Source: Pseudomonas cerasi
GTDB taxonomy: Bacteria > Pseudomonadota > Gammaproteobacteria > Pseudomonadales > Pseudomonadaceae
DNA length: 64,000 nt
Direction: 5' to 3'
Assembly (NCBI RefSeq): GCF_900074915.1
Contig: NZ_LT222319.1
Coordinates: 2,389,001-2,453,000, forward strand
The notes below the pieces were generated by a model that saw only the letters and a list, made by a program, of their open reading frames with translations, had not been told where the DNA came from and did no database searches. A program made the translations under genes and the position numbers. This document shows positions 1 to 9,431 of this stretch, one piece after another. Positions within the stretch are counted from its first letter, which is position 1. Each line of letters begins with the position of its first letter.

Positions 1-1062
1 CAGGCGGATGATCTGCCTGGCCAGGAAGCTTCCGGTCAGGATCACGCCGAACAGGCGCAAGGTCTGCATCGCCAGCACGAAGCCGACGTCGGCATGCGTA
101 TCGATGGCAATAATGGCCATGGTGTCCAGGCCGCCCGGGCTGGTCGCCAGGTATACCGAGAGATAATCCTTGCCCATCATCACCGCAATCAGCCAGGCCG
201 ACACAGCACAGAGCACGATCAACAGCAGTGAGGCCAGAATCATCATCGGCAGTCGTCTCCAGACGTATTGCACCGTTGGCCGGTCGAAACGCAGGCCGAC
301 GTAGCAGCCGATGGCACCGTAAGCGATGGGCAGCAACCAGGCTGGAACGCTGATCTGCATCACGCCACTCAGTTGCAGCGCGCCGCCGAGCATCAGCGGC
401 ACGAGCAGGGCACCTGCCGGGAGACGCGAGCCGAGTGCCACGCCTGCGGCAATCACTGCAAGGCTCAGCGCCAGATCGACAAGGTCAAGGCTGGGCAAGA
501 CCGCCGCACCGCTGTGCAGGGCCGCAGCGGAATCCGGGGTGCCGATGAAATGGCTGACCAGCGCGCCGATGGTGACCACGCAGACCACGCGCACATATTG
601 CATGGTGGCGACAATGCGTGAGTCGGCACCGTAATCTTCGGACATCGCGACCATCGCCGAGGCCGCGCCCGGTGACGTGCCCCAGGCTGCCGTGTTGCTC
701 GGAATGCCGGCAAAGCGCACCAGCACCAGTCCAACTGCCGCGCTCAGCACCACCGTGAGGATGGTCGCCAGGAGCATGACATGCCATGAATGAAGGGCGG
801 TGAGCAGCACACTGACCGACATGGCATGCGCGATCAGCACGCCGACCGTGCCCTGACCGAGTTGAAAGGCCCGCTTGGGCATGCGGATGCTGGCACCTGA
901 TACGCCAAAGCCTATGGCGACCAGCATCGGCCCGAGGAACATCGCAGCAGGCATATCGAACAGTTTGAGCAGTTGCCCGGCAATGCCGGCCATCAGGATC
1001 AGACCCGCCCATTGAGTCAGCGGGGAAAGGGAGGAAAGCGAAAAGCGTGAAGCGTTTGACAA
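1..1062 (-). CDS. AbrB family membrane protein (3' end cut by window)
   Basis: Open reading frame on the minus strand running off the start of the window; 354 codons are visible. The protein is a chain of hydrophobic helices. It carries two copies of a Ser-Pro-Gly loop, 'TSPGAASAMVAMSEDYGAD' near residue 127 and 'TSPGGLDTMAIIAIDTHAD' near residue 300, which is the internal duplication seen in the AbrB/'ammonia monooxygenase' membrane family (usual length about 350-370 residues), so only the last few residues should be missing. I chose the TTG at 1062 because a good ribosome site (AAGGAG) sits just upstream. The gene is divergent from a LysR regulator, the usual layout for a regulator and its target. 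The family's substrate is not established; the regulator link is inference. Confidence 0.75.
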   Translation of the reverse strand, partial: MSNASRFSLSSLSPLTQWAGLILMAGIAGQLLKLFDMPAAMFLGPMLVAIGFGVSGASIRMPKRAFQLGQGTVGVLIAHAMSVSVLLTALHSWHVMLLATILTVVLSAAVGLVLVRFAGIPSNTAAWGTSPGAASAMVAMSEDYGADSRIVATMQYVRVVCVVTIGALVSHFIGTPDSAAALHSGAAVLPSLDLVDLALSLAVIAAGVALGSRLPAGALLVPLMLGGALQLSGVMQISVPAWLLPIAYGAIGCYVGLRFDRPTVQYVWRRLPMMILASLLLIVLCAVSAWLIAVMMGKDYLSVYLATSPGGLDTMAIIAIDTHADVGFVLAMQTLRLFGVILTGSFLARQIIRL

Positions 1063-1129
1063 GGACGTTCTCCTTGATTGGGGTGAATCACATGCGCACA
1101 GTATCGACTTCCCAACCCATCAAGTCTAT

Positions 1130-1160
1130 TTTCTAATAATCATGAATTGATAACTTTGGT
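1130..1160. promoter_or_regulatory. Divergent promoter region with LysR-type dyad
   Basis: The gap between the two divergent genes is A/T-rich. It holds ATCA at 1139-1142 and TGAT at 1148-1151, an inverted repeat with a 5-base spacer of the kind LysR proteins bind. CTAATAAT just upstream could be a -10 element. The site is short and could be chance. Confidence 0.3.
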
Positions 1161-1168
1161 TGATAGAT

Positions 1169-2071
1169 ATGGACCTGCGCGATCTCACCTATTTCGAAAC
1201 CATTGCCGAGCTGGGGCATCTCGGACGTGCTGCGGAGAAGCTAAATCGCAGCCAGCCAGCGCTGACCAAGAGCATTCAGCGCCTCGAGGAGTCATTCGGA
1301 ACGCGACTGTTTCAACGTGACGGCCGAAGGATCAAGCTGACGCCCGTGGGCGAGTTGCTGCAGGCACGCGGCAAGGAGTTGCAGCAAAGCATTGCCCAGA
1401 CCCAGCGCGAGGTGCGGGATTTCGCCAGTGGCATGGTGGGCAACATTCGGGTCGGCTGCGCCGCGACGATGGCGGAATATTTGATGCCGAAACTGACGTC
1501 CGCCTTGTTGCAGCGCACCCCGGACGTCACCTTGAAACTGGTGATAGGTCAGGATGACCTGCTGCGCGAATCATTGCGCTCCGGTCAACTGGACATGATC
1601 ATTTGCGCGCTGGCGCCCGACAGTGAAGACGTCACCAGCTTTGCCATACTCAGGGACGAAGCCGTGGTGGTCGCCAGCAAGAATCATCCGATCTTCAAGC
1701 CGTCGTTGAAAATGAGTGACCTGTGCGCGTATCGCTGGGTACTGCCGCCTGTGAGTGTTTCATCGCGCAAATGGCTGGACGCAACCTTCGCTGCTCATGG
1801 CCTGCCGCTGCCGACGGTGCAGATCGAAGCGAACTCGATCTCGCTGTTGCCGGGGCTGATTGCCCGCAGCAACCTGTTGAGCTTCATTGCCCGCGAGTCG
1901 CTGGAGTTCGGCAAGACCATGCAGCACCTGCGTGAAGTGCCGCTGGAGCAAACCACCCTCAAACGCACCATTGGTGTGACGTTGCGCAAGGGCGGTTACC
2001 TGTCACCCGCAGCAGAAGGCATGTTGCAGATGCTGCGCGATAACGGCGGGGACTTTCTGGGGTGGGGCTGA
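1169..2071 (+). CDS. LysR family transcriptional regulator
   Basis: A 300-residue LysR-type regulator. The N-terminal winged helix-turn-helix is clear ('YFETIAELGHLGRAAEKL', then 'SQPALTKSIQRLEESFGTRLF', residues about 8-52), followed by a linker helix and a periplasmic-binding-like effector domain from about residue 90. Length is normal for the family. I prefer the ATG at 1169 over the in-frame TTG at 1160. It is transcribed away from the AbrB-family gene with a roughly 105-base shared promoter region, so it probably regulates that gene; the effector cannot be read from sequence. Confidence 0.9.
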   Translation: MDLRDLTYFETIAELGHLGRAAEKLNRSQPALTKSIQRLEESFGTRLFQRDGRRIKLTPVGELLQARGKELQQSIAQTQREVRDFASGMVGNIRVGCAATMAEYLMPKLTSALLQRTPDVTLKLVIGQDDLLRESLRSGQLDMIICALAPDSEDVTSFAILRDEAVVVASKNHPIFKPSLKMSDLCAYRWVLPPVSVSSRKWLDATFAAHGLPLPTVQIEANSISLLPGLIARSNLLSFIARESLEFGKTMQHLREVPLEQTTLKRTIGVTLRKGGYLSPAAEGMLQMLRDNGGDFLGWG

Positions 2072-2080
2072 CCGCCCCGG

Positions 2081-2599
2081 TCAGCCGCTTGTGGGCAGGG
2101 CCTGAAAGCCACTCAGGTACTTTGCCAGCGCCTCTGCACCCAGCTCCACGGTTGAGCTGGTGCCCGCCCAGCTGCAGGCGAGCATCAGGTTGCGCGGCAG
2201 GTCGAAGTCTTCAACCGTAAACCCATTGGCGTCGAGACCGTTTTCATCGTGGGGAACCAGTTCGCACAGCGACGCCACCGGTTCAAAGTACGCCCACACT
2301 GGCTTGTTCAGTGCGACCGCCATACCGACTTCGAAGGCCGTGCCCGAATCCGGCTCCAGGCCACGGAACACGTTGAGGTTGACCAGCATCGCTGAGCAGC
2401 GGTGGATCATCGCGACATTCATCGAGTAAATCTGCTGTGCGGTTTCATGCGCTGTTCGTCCGTGCGTGACCTCATTGTCAAACGGGTACAGACCCTCAAG
2501 TCCGTGTGCGGCGCACAAAGCCTTCAGATAGCGTCCATGTTCCACGGCATCGGTCCTGAACACGTCGAAGCCTGCGAGATAAACCAGTGGCGCGTGCAT
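2081..2599 (-). CDS. Nucleoside 2-deoxyribosyltransferase family protein
   Basis: 172 residues. It begins with the 'VYLAGFDVFR' strand and carries 'MLVNLNVFRGLEPDSGTAFEVGMA' (around residues 73-96). This is the Asp/Glu-containing nucleotide-sugar binding signature of the nucleoside 2-deoxyribosyltransferase fold, which moves or hydrolyses the deoxyribosyl group of nucleosides in salvage. Family assignment is good; whether it acts as a transferase or as a nucleoside hydrolase is not visible. Single gene, convergent with the LysR gene upstream. Confidence 0.82.
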   Translation of the reverse strand: MHAPLVYLAGFDVFRTDAVEHGRYLKALCAAHGLEGLYPFDNEVTHGRTAHETAQQIYSMNVAMIHRCSAMLVNLNVFRGLEPDSGTAFEVGMAVALNKPVWAYFEPVASLCELVPHDENGLDANGFTVEDFDLPRNLMLACSWAGTSSTVELGAEALAKYLSGFQALPTSG

Positions 2600-2767
2600 A
2601 TTCGTCTCTCGGCTGCAGATGTTGTCGCGCCGATTCTAAGGCCGACCGTCTGCCCGCGATACATGCCATTGATCGGTCGAACACGATCAGCAGGCGTTTG
2701 CACTGGAATCTGTACGGATAACCAGTATCCTTGTTCAGTCTGCTCATTTGTCATGTGAACGCTGGCC

Positions 2768-4471
2768 TTGAATACTTCGCCCCTCGACAATCCGTTTTAT
2801 TACCTGGAAAACTTCCGTCAGGTCCTTGACTGGATTGCCCGGCGCTACGATGACCTGCTCGACGCAACCGAGCGCCGCTTCATCAGCGAGTTTGCCGAGC
2901 TGCCGGTGCCCGCCCAGGGGTTGCTGGTGCGCATGGTGATGCGCAAGGGTGTGTTGTTTCGGGCCAGCAAACTCGGTTATGTCGAGATTGGCGACCCTCA
3001 CGACGCCGTATTGCCGCTGCTGGCGCGGGAGTGGGTCGACACCGCTCCGCCACTGGGCCTGAGCGAGTTGTTCCAGCTGCTGCGTCGGGATGAGTTGAGC
3101 CACTGCTTCAAGGACCACGCGGTCAAGGGCCCTGAGCGCAAGCAGGATTGGTTCGAGCGCCTGCAGCCCATGTACCCGTCGCCGCAGTCCCTCGAACAAT
3201 GGCATCCGACGTTGCCCGACGCCGTGTTCGGCCTGAAGATCATGCCGCTGTGTGATCGCCTGCGCTTGCTGTACTTCGGCAATCTGTACCAGGAATGGTC
3301 TGAATTCGTGCTGGCTGACCTGGGTATCTACCGCTACGAAAAAGTCGAGTTTTCGCTGGAGTCGCGTGGCATCAACGAGCGTGCGGATATCGATGTGTGT
3401 CTGCAATTGCATGCCTGTCGTGAAGCGCTGGAAACCTGCCTGGAACTGCATGCGCTGGCCGAGCGGGTCATTGCCATCGAATGCGGCAACCCATGGTTGC
3501 TCATGCGTCGTGGCAAACTGCTGTTTCGTATCGGGCAACAGGCCGAGCGCATGCAGGACTGGCCTCTGGCGATGGCGGTGTATCGTCAGTCGAGTTACCC
3601 CGGCGCGCGTTCAAGGCAGATCCGCGTGCTGGAGCGCAACGCTGAGTACGCAGCGGCGCTGGCGCTGGCGGAGCAGGCCCGTCTCGCTCCGGAAAGTGAT
3701 GCCGAGGTCCAGCACCTGTCACGCGTCTTGCCACGCCTGCAACGCAAGCTCGGCCTGACTGCCGCGCGCAAGCGCACGGTGCGGGCCATTGCGCGGCTGG
3801 ACGTGCAGGTCACGCCAGTGTCGGGCATGAGTGTCGAGCGTTTGATACGCCTGCACCTTGAAGAAGAGCAGGGCGGGGAGGTGCATTACGTCGAGAATGC
3901 GCTGATCAATTCACTGTTCGGGCTGCTGTGCTGGCGAGCCATTTTCGCCCCGTTGCCGGGTGCATTCTTTCATCCGTTTCACAGTGCGCCGAGTGACCTG
4001 TACAGCCCTGACTTTTATCAGCGCAGAGCATCGTTGTTCGATGCCTGTCTGACGCAACTGGAGTCTGATGAATACCTGACGACCATTCGTGAGCATTTTG
4101 AGAGCAAATACGGTCTGCAATCACCCTTTGTATTCTGGGGAGCGCTGACGCCGGAGCTTCTGGAACAGGCGCTTCATTGCCTGCCGGCAGAGCACTTGCT
4201 TCGCTGGTTTCGTCGGCTGTTGCAGGACATAAAAGCCAACCGGACCGGGATGCCCGACCTGATCCAGTTTTTTCCGGAGCAGCGTCGTTATCGAATGATC
4301 GAGGTCAAGGGGCCGGGTGACCGCCTCCAGGACAACCAACTGCGCTGGCTGGACTTCTGTGCCGAGCATGGCATGCCGGTGGAGGTGTGTTACGTGCAAT
4401 GGGCGACTGACGACAGTGCCTGCGTCAGTAGCGACCTGTCAGGTCATCAAGGGGCCTTGTGCCCGTCCTGA
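2768..4471 (+). CDS. VRR-NUC domain nuclease (FAN1-like)
   Basis: 567 residues. The C-terminus (about residues 495-550) holds the VRR-NUC fold of the PD-(D/E)xK nucleases: 'GMPDLIQFF' provides the catalytic Asp, 'RMIEVKGPGDRLQDNQ' the E-x-K pair and trailing Gln. The long helical N-terminal part fits the TPR/SAP-like region of bacterial FAN1 homologues, which cut branched or flap DNA in interstrand crosslink repair. The start is a TTG at 2768; no ATG lies near in frame, and the first residues (NPFYYLENFRQVLDW) look like the usual N-terminus. Function in repair is inferred from the family. Confidence 0.85.
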   Translation: MNTSPLDNPFYYLENFRQVLDWIARRYDDLLDATERRFISEFAELPVPAQGLLVRMVMRKGVLFRASKLGYVEIGDPHDAVLPLLAREWVDTAPPLGLSELFQLLRRDELSHCFKDHAVKGPERKQDWFERLQPMYPSPQSLEQWHPTLPDAVFGLKIMPLCDRLRLLYFGNLYQEWSEFVLADLGIYRYEKVEFSLESRGINERADIDVCLQLHACREALETCLELHALAERVIAIECGNPWLLMRRGKLLFRIGQQAERMQDWPLAMAVYRQSSYPGARSRQIRVLERNAEYAAALALAEQARLAPESDAEVQHLSRVLPRLQRKLGLTAARKRTVRAIARLDVQVTPVSGMSVERLIRLHLEEEQGGEVHYVENALINSLFGLLCWRAIFAPLPGAFFHPFHSAPSDLYSPDFYQRRASLFDACLTQLESDEYLTTIREHFESKYGLQSPFVFWGALTPELLEQALHCLPAEHLLRWFRRLLQDIKANRTGMPDLIQFFPEQRRYRMIEVKGPGDRLQDNQLRWLDFCAEHGMPVEVCYVQWATDDSACVSSDLSGHQGALCPS

Positions 4472-4749
4472 GTGTCCTGATGATCCGCATCATGGGGCTG
4501 TTTCGAATCATGAGGCTTGTCGTCCGCGCTGCCGTTATTTCCCGGCAAGGGGTCCATGCCTTTGGTGCCGGGGCTTGTGCCTGGCGCGCCGGGGCTGGTG
4601 CCGTCGACGTTTTTTTCCATTCCGGTGCCCGGGACTTTCGGACCGTCGCTGACCGGGTTGGTCGGTTCGGTCGAACCTGCAAGCGCACTGGTCGCCGACA
4701 GGGCCAAAAATGTCGCCAGGCTTATCGCCCCCAATCTATTCCTGATCAT
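4447..4749 (-). CDS. Small secreted hypothetical protein (paralogue A)
   Basis: 100 residues. A typical signal peptide (MIRNRLGAISLATFLALSATSALAG) precedes a low-complexity, charged tail rich in Pro, Gly, Asp, Lys and His with no Cys. I do not recognise a domain. It resembles the next upstream gene (4860-5147): same start pattern, same Ala-rich signal peptide, and a shared motif of 'TP..PxS/N..PKxPGT'. Its 3' end overlaps the end of the VRR-NUC gene by 25 bases on the opposite strand. Likely periplasmic or exported. Confidence 0.68.
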   Translation of the reverse strand: MIRNRLGAISLATFLALSATSALAGSTEPTNPVSDGPKVPGTGMEKNVDGTSPGAPGTSPGTKGMDPLPGNNGSADDKPHDSKQPHDADHQDTQDGHKAP

Positions 4750-4820
4750 GGTGCAAACTCCGTGAGTACTTTGATCGAAACAGTACGTTGAATGAAACTG
4801 TACCGCGAGAAGGGTAGACC

Positions 4821-4847
4821 CGCGGGCAGGGCATGGTCCTACCCGCG
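4821..4847. terminator. Hairpin after secreted paralogue B
   Basis: CGCGGGcAGG at 4821-4830 pairs with CCTaCCCGCG at 4838-4847 (one mismatch, 7-base loop), 13 bases beyond the stop codon of the 4860-5147 gene on the minus strand. There is no U-run, so it may be a weak terminator or an mRNA 3'-end stabiliser. Confidence 0.35.
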
Positions 4848-4859
4848 TAAGACGCCTGA

Positions 4860-5147
4860 TTACTGAGTCTTGGTCTTTTCAGTGGTGGTGCTCTTGTCGT
4901 GCGTACCGTGTGTCGTCTTGTTGTCGTGCTTCATCGAACGCTCGGCTGCCGCTTCCTTGCTTTCAGCTTGCGCGCCTGGAGTCTCGGACGAGGTGCGGTC
5001 CATCGGCTGGGTATTGGTGCCCGGCAGTTTGGTCGCATTCTTGTTGATCGGGGTTTCAGGGGTGGTGGTCGACTCGGCAAAGGCGGCACCCGAAGCTACA
5101 GCCATCAGGCCAGCAAGAGTCAGGGCAGTCAGTTTGGTCTTGATCAT
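4860..5147 (-). CDS. Small secreted hypothetical protein (paralogue B)
   Basis: 95 residues. The signal peptide (MIKTKLTALTLAGLMAVASGAAFAE) is followed by a hydrophilic tail with many Thr, Lys, Glu and His and no Cys, probably intrinsically disordered. It is a paralogue of the neighbouring 4447-4749 product ('TPETPINKNATKLPGTNTQPMD' against 'TEPTNPVSDGPKVPGTGMEKNVD'). Same strand, 110 bases upstream of it. No known domain seen; likely a periplasmic protein, function unknown. Confidence 0.7.
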   Translation of the reverse strand: MIKTKLTALTLAGLMAVASGAAFAESTTTPETPINKNATKLPGTNTQPMDRTSSETPGAQAESKEAAAERSMKHDNKTTHGTHDKSTTTEKTKTQ

Positions 5148-5574
5148 GATGATTACTCCGTTGTTTTAAAGTACTCACGTTGGTCATTGGCCAGTGGCCA
5201 TAGGTGCCGTCGAACCCGACGAACGGTAGATATGTTCGATGCATCAAGGCTTACGCCGTTGCTATCCGCCGTGAGAGTCATCGCGCGCCTTTTTCGGTCA
5301 TTCACGCCCCCCTTAACGCCTTCGACAGCGAAGTTTTAAGTTGATTTAGCTATAACGTGACCACTCGGTCATTTACAAAGCTTCTTAAAATCACACTTTC
5401 TTACATTTTTATAACGAAGCGGGCATTCCGCTACCTGATGAGTGGTGGCAGAAGGCTATTCGGGTTTGCCGGTCGAAAATGTCCCGTAAACATTGGGTTT
5501 GGAAGGGGTTTTCGTAGCTGGCGACGTAGGAAATCACTTACAAAAAAGTTCCCCTAACGACACGATTCGTTGGA

Positions 5575-5608
5575 TTGTCATTAAACAGCAACATTTGAGG
5601 TTTTAAAT
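5575..5608 (+). promoter_or_regulatory. Candidate Pho box and -10 upstream of pstS
   Basis: The 518-base gap before pstS is A/T-rich. The best PhoB half-site is TTGTCAT (5575-5581), followed after 4 bases by CAGCAAC (5586-5592), a poor second half. TTAAAT at 5603-5608 lies 10 bases further, the spacing expected for a PhoB-activated -10. Only the first half is convincing. The rest of the gap holds no gene that I can support. Confidence 0.35.
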
Positions 5609-5665
5609 CCGCCTCGGGCCTCCTTAAGTGGACCACCACACAATCTCCTGGACTGAGGTATTACC

Positions 5666-6694
5666 GTGATTCTGCTGACTAAAAAACGCTTGTCGCTTCT
5701 GATCGCATCGCTGTGCCTTAGCGGTGTGGCTCACGCGACTGATGTAACAGGCGCTGGTTCGAGTTTCGTCTACCCGGTTATTTCGGCGTGGTCCCAGGAC
5801 TACAGCAAGAGCAAGGATAACCGTATCAACTATCAGTCCATCGGTTCGGGTGGTGGTATTGCCCAGATCAAGGCTGCGACCGTTGACTTCGGTGCATCCG
5901 ACGCCCCGATGTCTGCAGAAGATCTGCAGGCCGGCGGCCTGGGTCAGTTCCCAAGCGTGATCGGCGGTATCGTGCCGATCGTCAACGTCGAAGGCGTCGA
6001 AGGCGTCGAAAGCGGCGAGCTGAAGCTGGACGGTCCAACCATCGCCAAGATCTTCATGGGCGACATCAAGAAGTGGAACGACCCGGCAATCACTGCGCTG
6101 AACTCGGGCGTCAAACTGCCTGATACCGCAATCACCGTCGTTCACCGTTCGGACGGTTCGGGCACCACGTACAACTTCACCAACTACCTGAGCAAAGTCA
6201 GCCCGGAGTGGAACGAGAAGCTGAAGTTCGGTTCGACCGTGCAGTGGCCAGCAGGCGTGGGCGGCAAGGGTAACGAAGGTGTTTCGGCCTACGTGAAGCA
6301 GATCAAGGGTTCGATCGGCTACGTCGAGTACTCCTACGCAACCACCAACAAGCTGTCCTACACCCAGTTGAAAAACGCTGCCGGCAAATTCATCAAGCCT
6401 GACGCCAAGGCATTTGCTGCCGCCGCCGACACTGCCGACTGGGCAAGCGCCAAAGACTTCAACCTGATCATGACCAACGCGCCGGGTGAGGCTGCATGGC
6501 CGATCACCGCGACCACGTGGATCATCATGTACAAGAAAGCCAAGAACGAAGAGAAAAGCACGGCTGCTTTCGACTTCTTCAAGTGGTCCCTGGAAAACGG
6601 CCAGAAGCAGGCCGAGAAACTGGAATATGTAGCGTTGCCGAAATCGCTGGTTGATCGCGTGGAAAGCTACTGGAAAACGGAATTCACCAAGTAA
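5666..6694 (+). CDS. pstS: Phosphate ABC transporter substrate-binding protein PstS
   Basis: 342 residues. Signal peptide of about 24 residues ending SGVAHA. The mature protein has the phosphate-pocket signatures 'GAGSSFVYPV', 'YQSIGSGGGIAQI', 'DFGASDAPM', 'HRSDGSGTTYNF' and 'GKGNEGVSAYVK'. It binds inorganic phosphate in the periplasm and delivers it to PstCA. The start is a GTG at 5666 with TGAGGT upstream. First gene of pstSCAB; a hairpin separates it from pstC, which usually allows much more PstS than membrane subunits. Confidence 0.95.
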   Translation: MILLTKKRLSLLIASLCLSGVAHATDVTGAGSSFVYPVISAWSQDYSKSKDNRINYQSIGSGGGIAQIKAATVDFGASDAPMSAEDLQAGGLGQFPSVIGGIVPIVNVEGVEGVESGELKLDGPTIAKIFMGDIKKWNDPAITALNSGVKLPDTAITVVHRSDGSGTTYNFTNYLSKVSPEWNEKLKFGSTVQWPAGVGGKGNEGVSAYVKQIKGSIGYVEYSYATTNKLSYTQLKNAAGKFIKPDAKAFAAAADTADWASAKDFNLIMTNAPGEAAWPITATTWIIMYKKAKNEEKSTAAFDFFKWSLENGQKQAEKLEYVALPKSLVDRVESYWKTEFTK

Positions 6695-6712
6695 GTGATT
6701 CAACCCGTACCA

Positions 6713-6759
6713 CCCCTGTCATCAGCCGCGATATCGGCTCGGTGACAGGGGCTTTTCCT
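6713..6759 (+). terminator. pstS-pstC intercistronic hairpin (attenuator/stabiliser)
   Basis: CCCCTGTCA (6713-6721) pairs perfectly with TGACAGGGG (6743-6751). Inside it a second stem, AGCCG (6724-6728) with CGGCT (6735-6739), can form. A pyrimidine-rich CTTTTCCTT follows. It lies 18 bases after the pstS stop codon. I read it as a partial terminator or 3'-end protector that keeps pstS expression above pstCAB. Confidence 0.7.
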
Positions 6760-6775
6760 TGCGAGTGGCCTCAAC

Positions 6776-7771
6776 ATGACTGAAAACACCCAATACCTGT
6801 CCGCTAACGTCTCCGCTGGTGAGTCCGAGGGCGAGAAGCGCGCCAAACGGGATCATCGTCATGACCTGTGGTTCAAGCGTTCATTGCAGGCTGCAGCGAT
6901 GCTGGTGCTTGCTTTGCTGGGTTGTATTGCCTTGTCGACCCTGTGGGGCGGCAGTCTGGCATTCCAGACTTTCGGGTTTGGCTTTCTGACCAGTACCGAG
7001 TGGGACGTGAACGCCGGCAAGTTTGGCGCTCTGGTTCCGATCTACGGCACCCTGGTGACCTCTTTTCTGGCTTTGCTGATCGCCGTACCGGTGAGTTTCG
7101 GCATTGCAATCTTTCTTACCGAAGTGGCGCCGCCCTGGTTGCGCATGCCGATCGCCTCGGCCATCGAGCTGCTGGCCGGTATCCCTTCGATCATCTACGG
7201 CATGTGGGGGCTGTTCGTCTTCGGCCCGTTCATGGCTGAACACCTGTCGCCGTGGATCACCGAAAACCTTGGCGCACTGCCGCTGATCGGTCCGATGTTC
7301 CAAGGGCCGCCGTTGGGTATCGGCATGCTGACCGCCGGTATCGTACTGGCGATCATGATCACGCCGTTCATTACCTCGGTGATGCAGGAAGTCTTCCGCA
7401 CCGTGCCCGTGGCCCTCAAAGAGTCGGCCTATGCACTGGGCGGTACAACCTGGGAAGTGGTCTGGGATATCGTGCTGCCGTACACCCGTTCGGCCGTGGT
7501 CGGCGGTGTGTTTCTGGGGCTGGGGCGCGCGCTCGGCGAAACCATGGCGGTAACCTTCGTACTGGGCAACGCGCATCAGTTCTCGGCTTCGCTGATGATG
7601 CCGAGCAGTTCGATCGCTTCGGTGATCGCCAACGAGTTCAACGAGGCTTACACCGACTTGCACCGTTCGGCACTGATCGCCCTTGGCTTCCTGTTGTTCG
7701 TCGTCACCTTCATCGTGCTGGCCCTTGCACGCCTGATGCTGTCGCGCCTTTCGCGTAAGGAGGGGTTATGA
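6776..7771 (+). CDS. pstC: Phosphate ABC transporter permease PstC
   Basis: 331 residues with a charged cytoplasmic N-terminus of about 35 residues, then about six membrane helices. The inner-membrane permease EAA-type loop is 'ALKESAYALGGTTWEVVWDIVLPYTRSAVVGGVFLGLGRALGETMAV' split over residues about 215-260, where it contacts PstB. Forms the channel with PstA. Ends with a 4-base ATGA overlap with pstA, so the two are translationally coupled. Confidence 0.95.
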   Translation: MTENTQYLSANVSAGESEGEKRAKRDHRHDLWFKRSLQAAAMLVLALLGCIALSTLWGGSLAFQTFGFGFLTSTEWDVNAGKFGALVPIYGTLVTSFLALLIAVPVSFGIAIFLTEVAPPWLRMPIASAIELLAGIPSIIYGMWGLFVFGPFMAEHLSPWITENLGALPLIGPMFQGPPLGIGMLTAGIVLAIMITPFITSVMQEVFRTVPVALKESAYALGGTTWEVVWDIVLPYTRSAVVGGVFLGLGRALGETMAVTFVLGNAHQFSASLMMPSSSIASVIANEFNEAYTDLHRSALIALGFLLFVVTFIVLALARLMLSRLSRKEGL

Positions 7772-8651
7772 GTAAGGATGTGACCGGCAGCGAGCACCTG
7801 TATCGGGTTCGCAGCATCAAGAACAAGATTGCGATGGTGCTCAGCTGTGGTGCCACTGCCTTCGGCCTGCTGTGGCTGGTGTGGATTCTGCTGACCACTA
7901 TCATCAAGGGCATCGACGCGCTCAACCTGCAACTGTTCACTGGCATGACTCCGCCGCCTGGTACCGAGGGTGGACTGGCCAACGCGTTCTACGGCAGCGT
8001 GCTGATGTCCGGCATCGGCCTGCTGATCGGTACGCCGATCGGCCTGATGGCCGGCATTTGGCTGGCCGAGTTTGCCCGCTACACCAAACTGGGCAACGCC
8101 GTGCGCTTCATTAACGACATCCTGCTGTCGGCACCTTCGATTGTGCTCGGTCTGTTCGTCTACACCGTCGTGGTACTGCCACTCAACGCGGTGACAGGCC
8201 ATCAGGTGGGCTTTTCGGCGATTGCCGGTGCGCTGGCGCTGGCATTGCTGGTGATCCCTGTGGTGGTGCGTACCACTGACGAAATGATGCAACTGCAACC
8301 CTCGACCATGCGTGAAGCTGCGCTTGCGCTGGGTGTGCCGCAATGGAAGCTGACCCTGCAAATCGTCCTTCGCGCGGCCAAGGCTGGTGTGGTAACCGGC
8401 GTATTGCTCGCATTGGCACGCATCACCGGCGAAACCGCGCCGCTGCTGTTCACCGCTTTCGGCAACCAGTTCTGGAGCAGCGATCTGCTCAAACCCATCG
8501 CCAGTGTTCCGGTGGTGGTTTTCCAGTACGCCATGAGCCCGTTCGATGACTGGCACTCCCTGGCATGGGCCGGGGCGCTGGTCATGACGTTGTTCGTACT
8601 GATACTGAGTCTGCTGTCTCGCTTAATTCTTCTGCGCAATAGGGCGTCCTG

Positions 8652-8652
<1 letters not shown>
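7768..8652 (+). CDS. pstA: Phosphate ABC transporter permease PstA
   Basis: 294 residues, about six membrane helices. The permease loop '[48 protein letters not shown]' (in two parts, residues about 172-220) is the PstA form of the EAA motif. Partner of PstC in the inner-membrane phosphate channel. Start overlaps pstC (ATGA) and the stop overlaps the pstB start (TGATG), a tightly coupled operon. Confidence 0.95.

Positions 8653-9431
<779 letters not shown>

Noticed and set aside
5371-5415. Second possible Pho box upstream of pstS around 5371-5406
   Set aside because: The half-sites (GGTCATT, CTTACAT) are not at 11-base spacing and the following TATAAC is too close; the 5575 candidate is better.
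5357-5557. 66-codon frame upstream of pstS
   Set aside because: Starts inside the A/T-rich regulatory region, has an Arg-rich random translation and no ribosome site; not supported.
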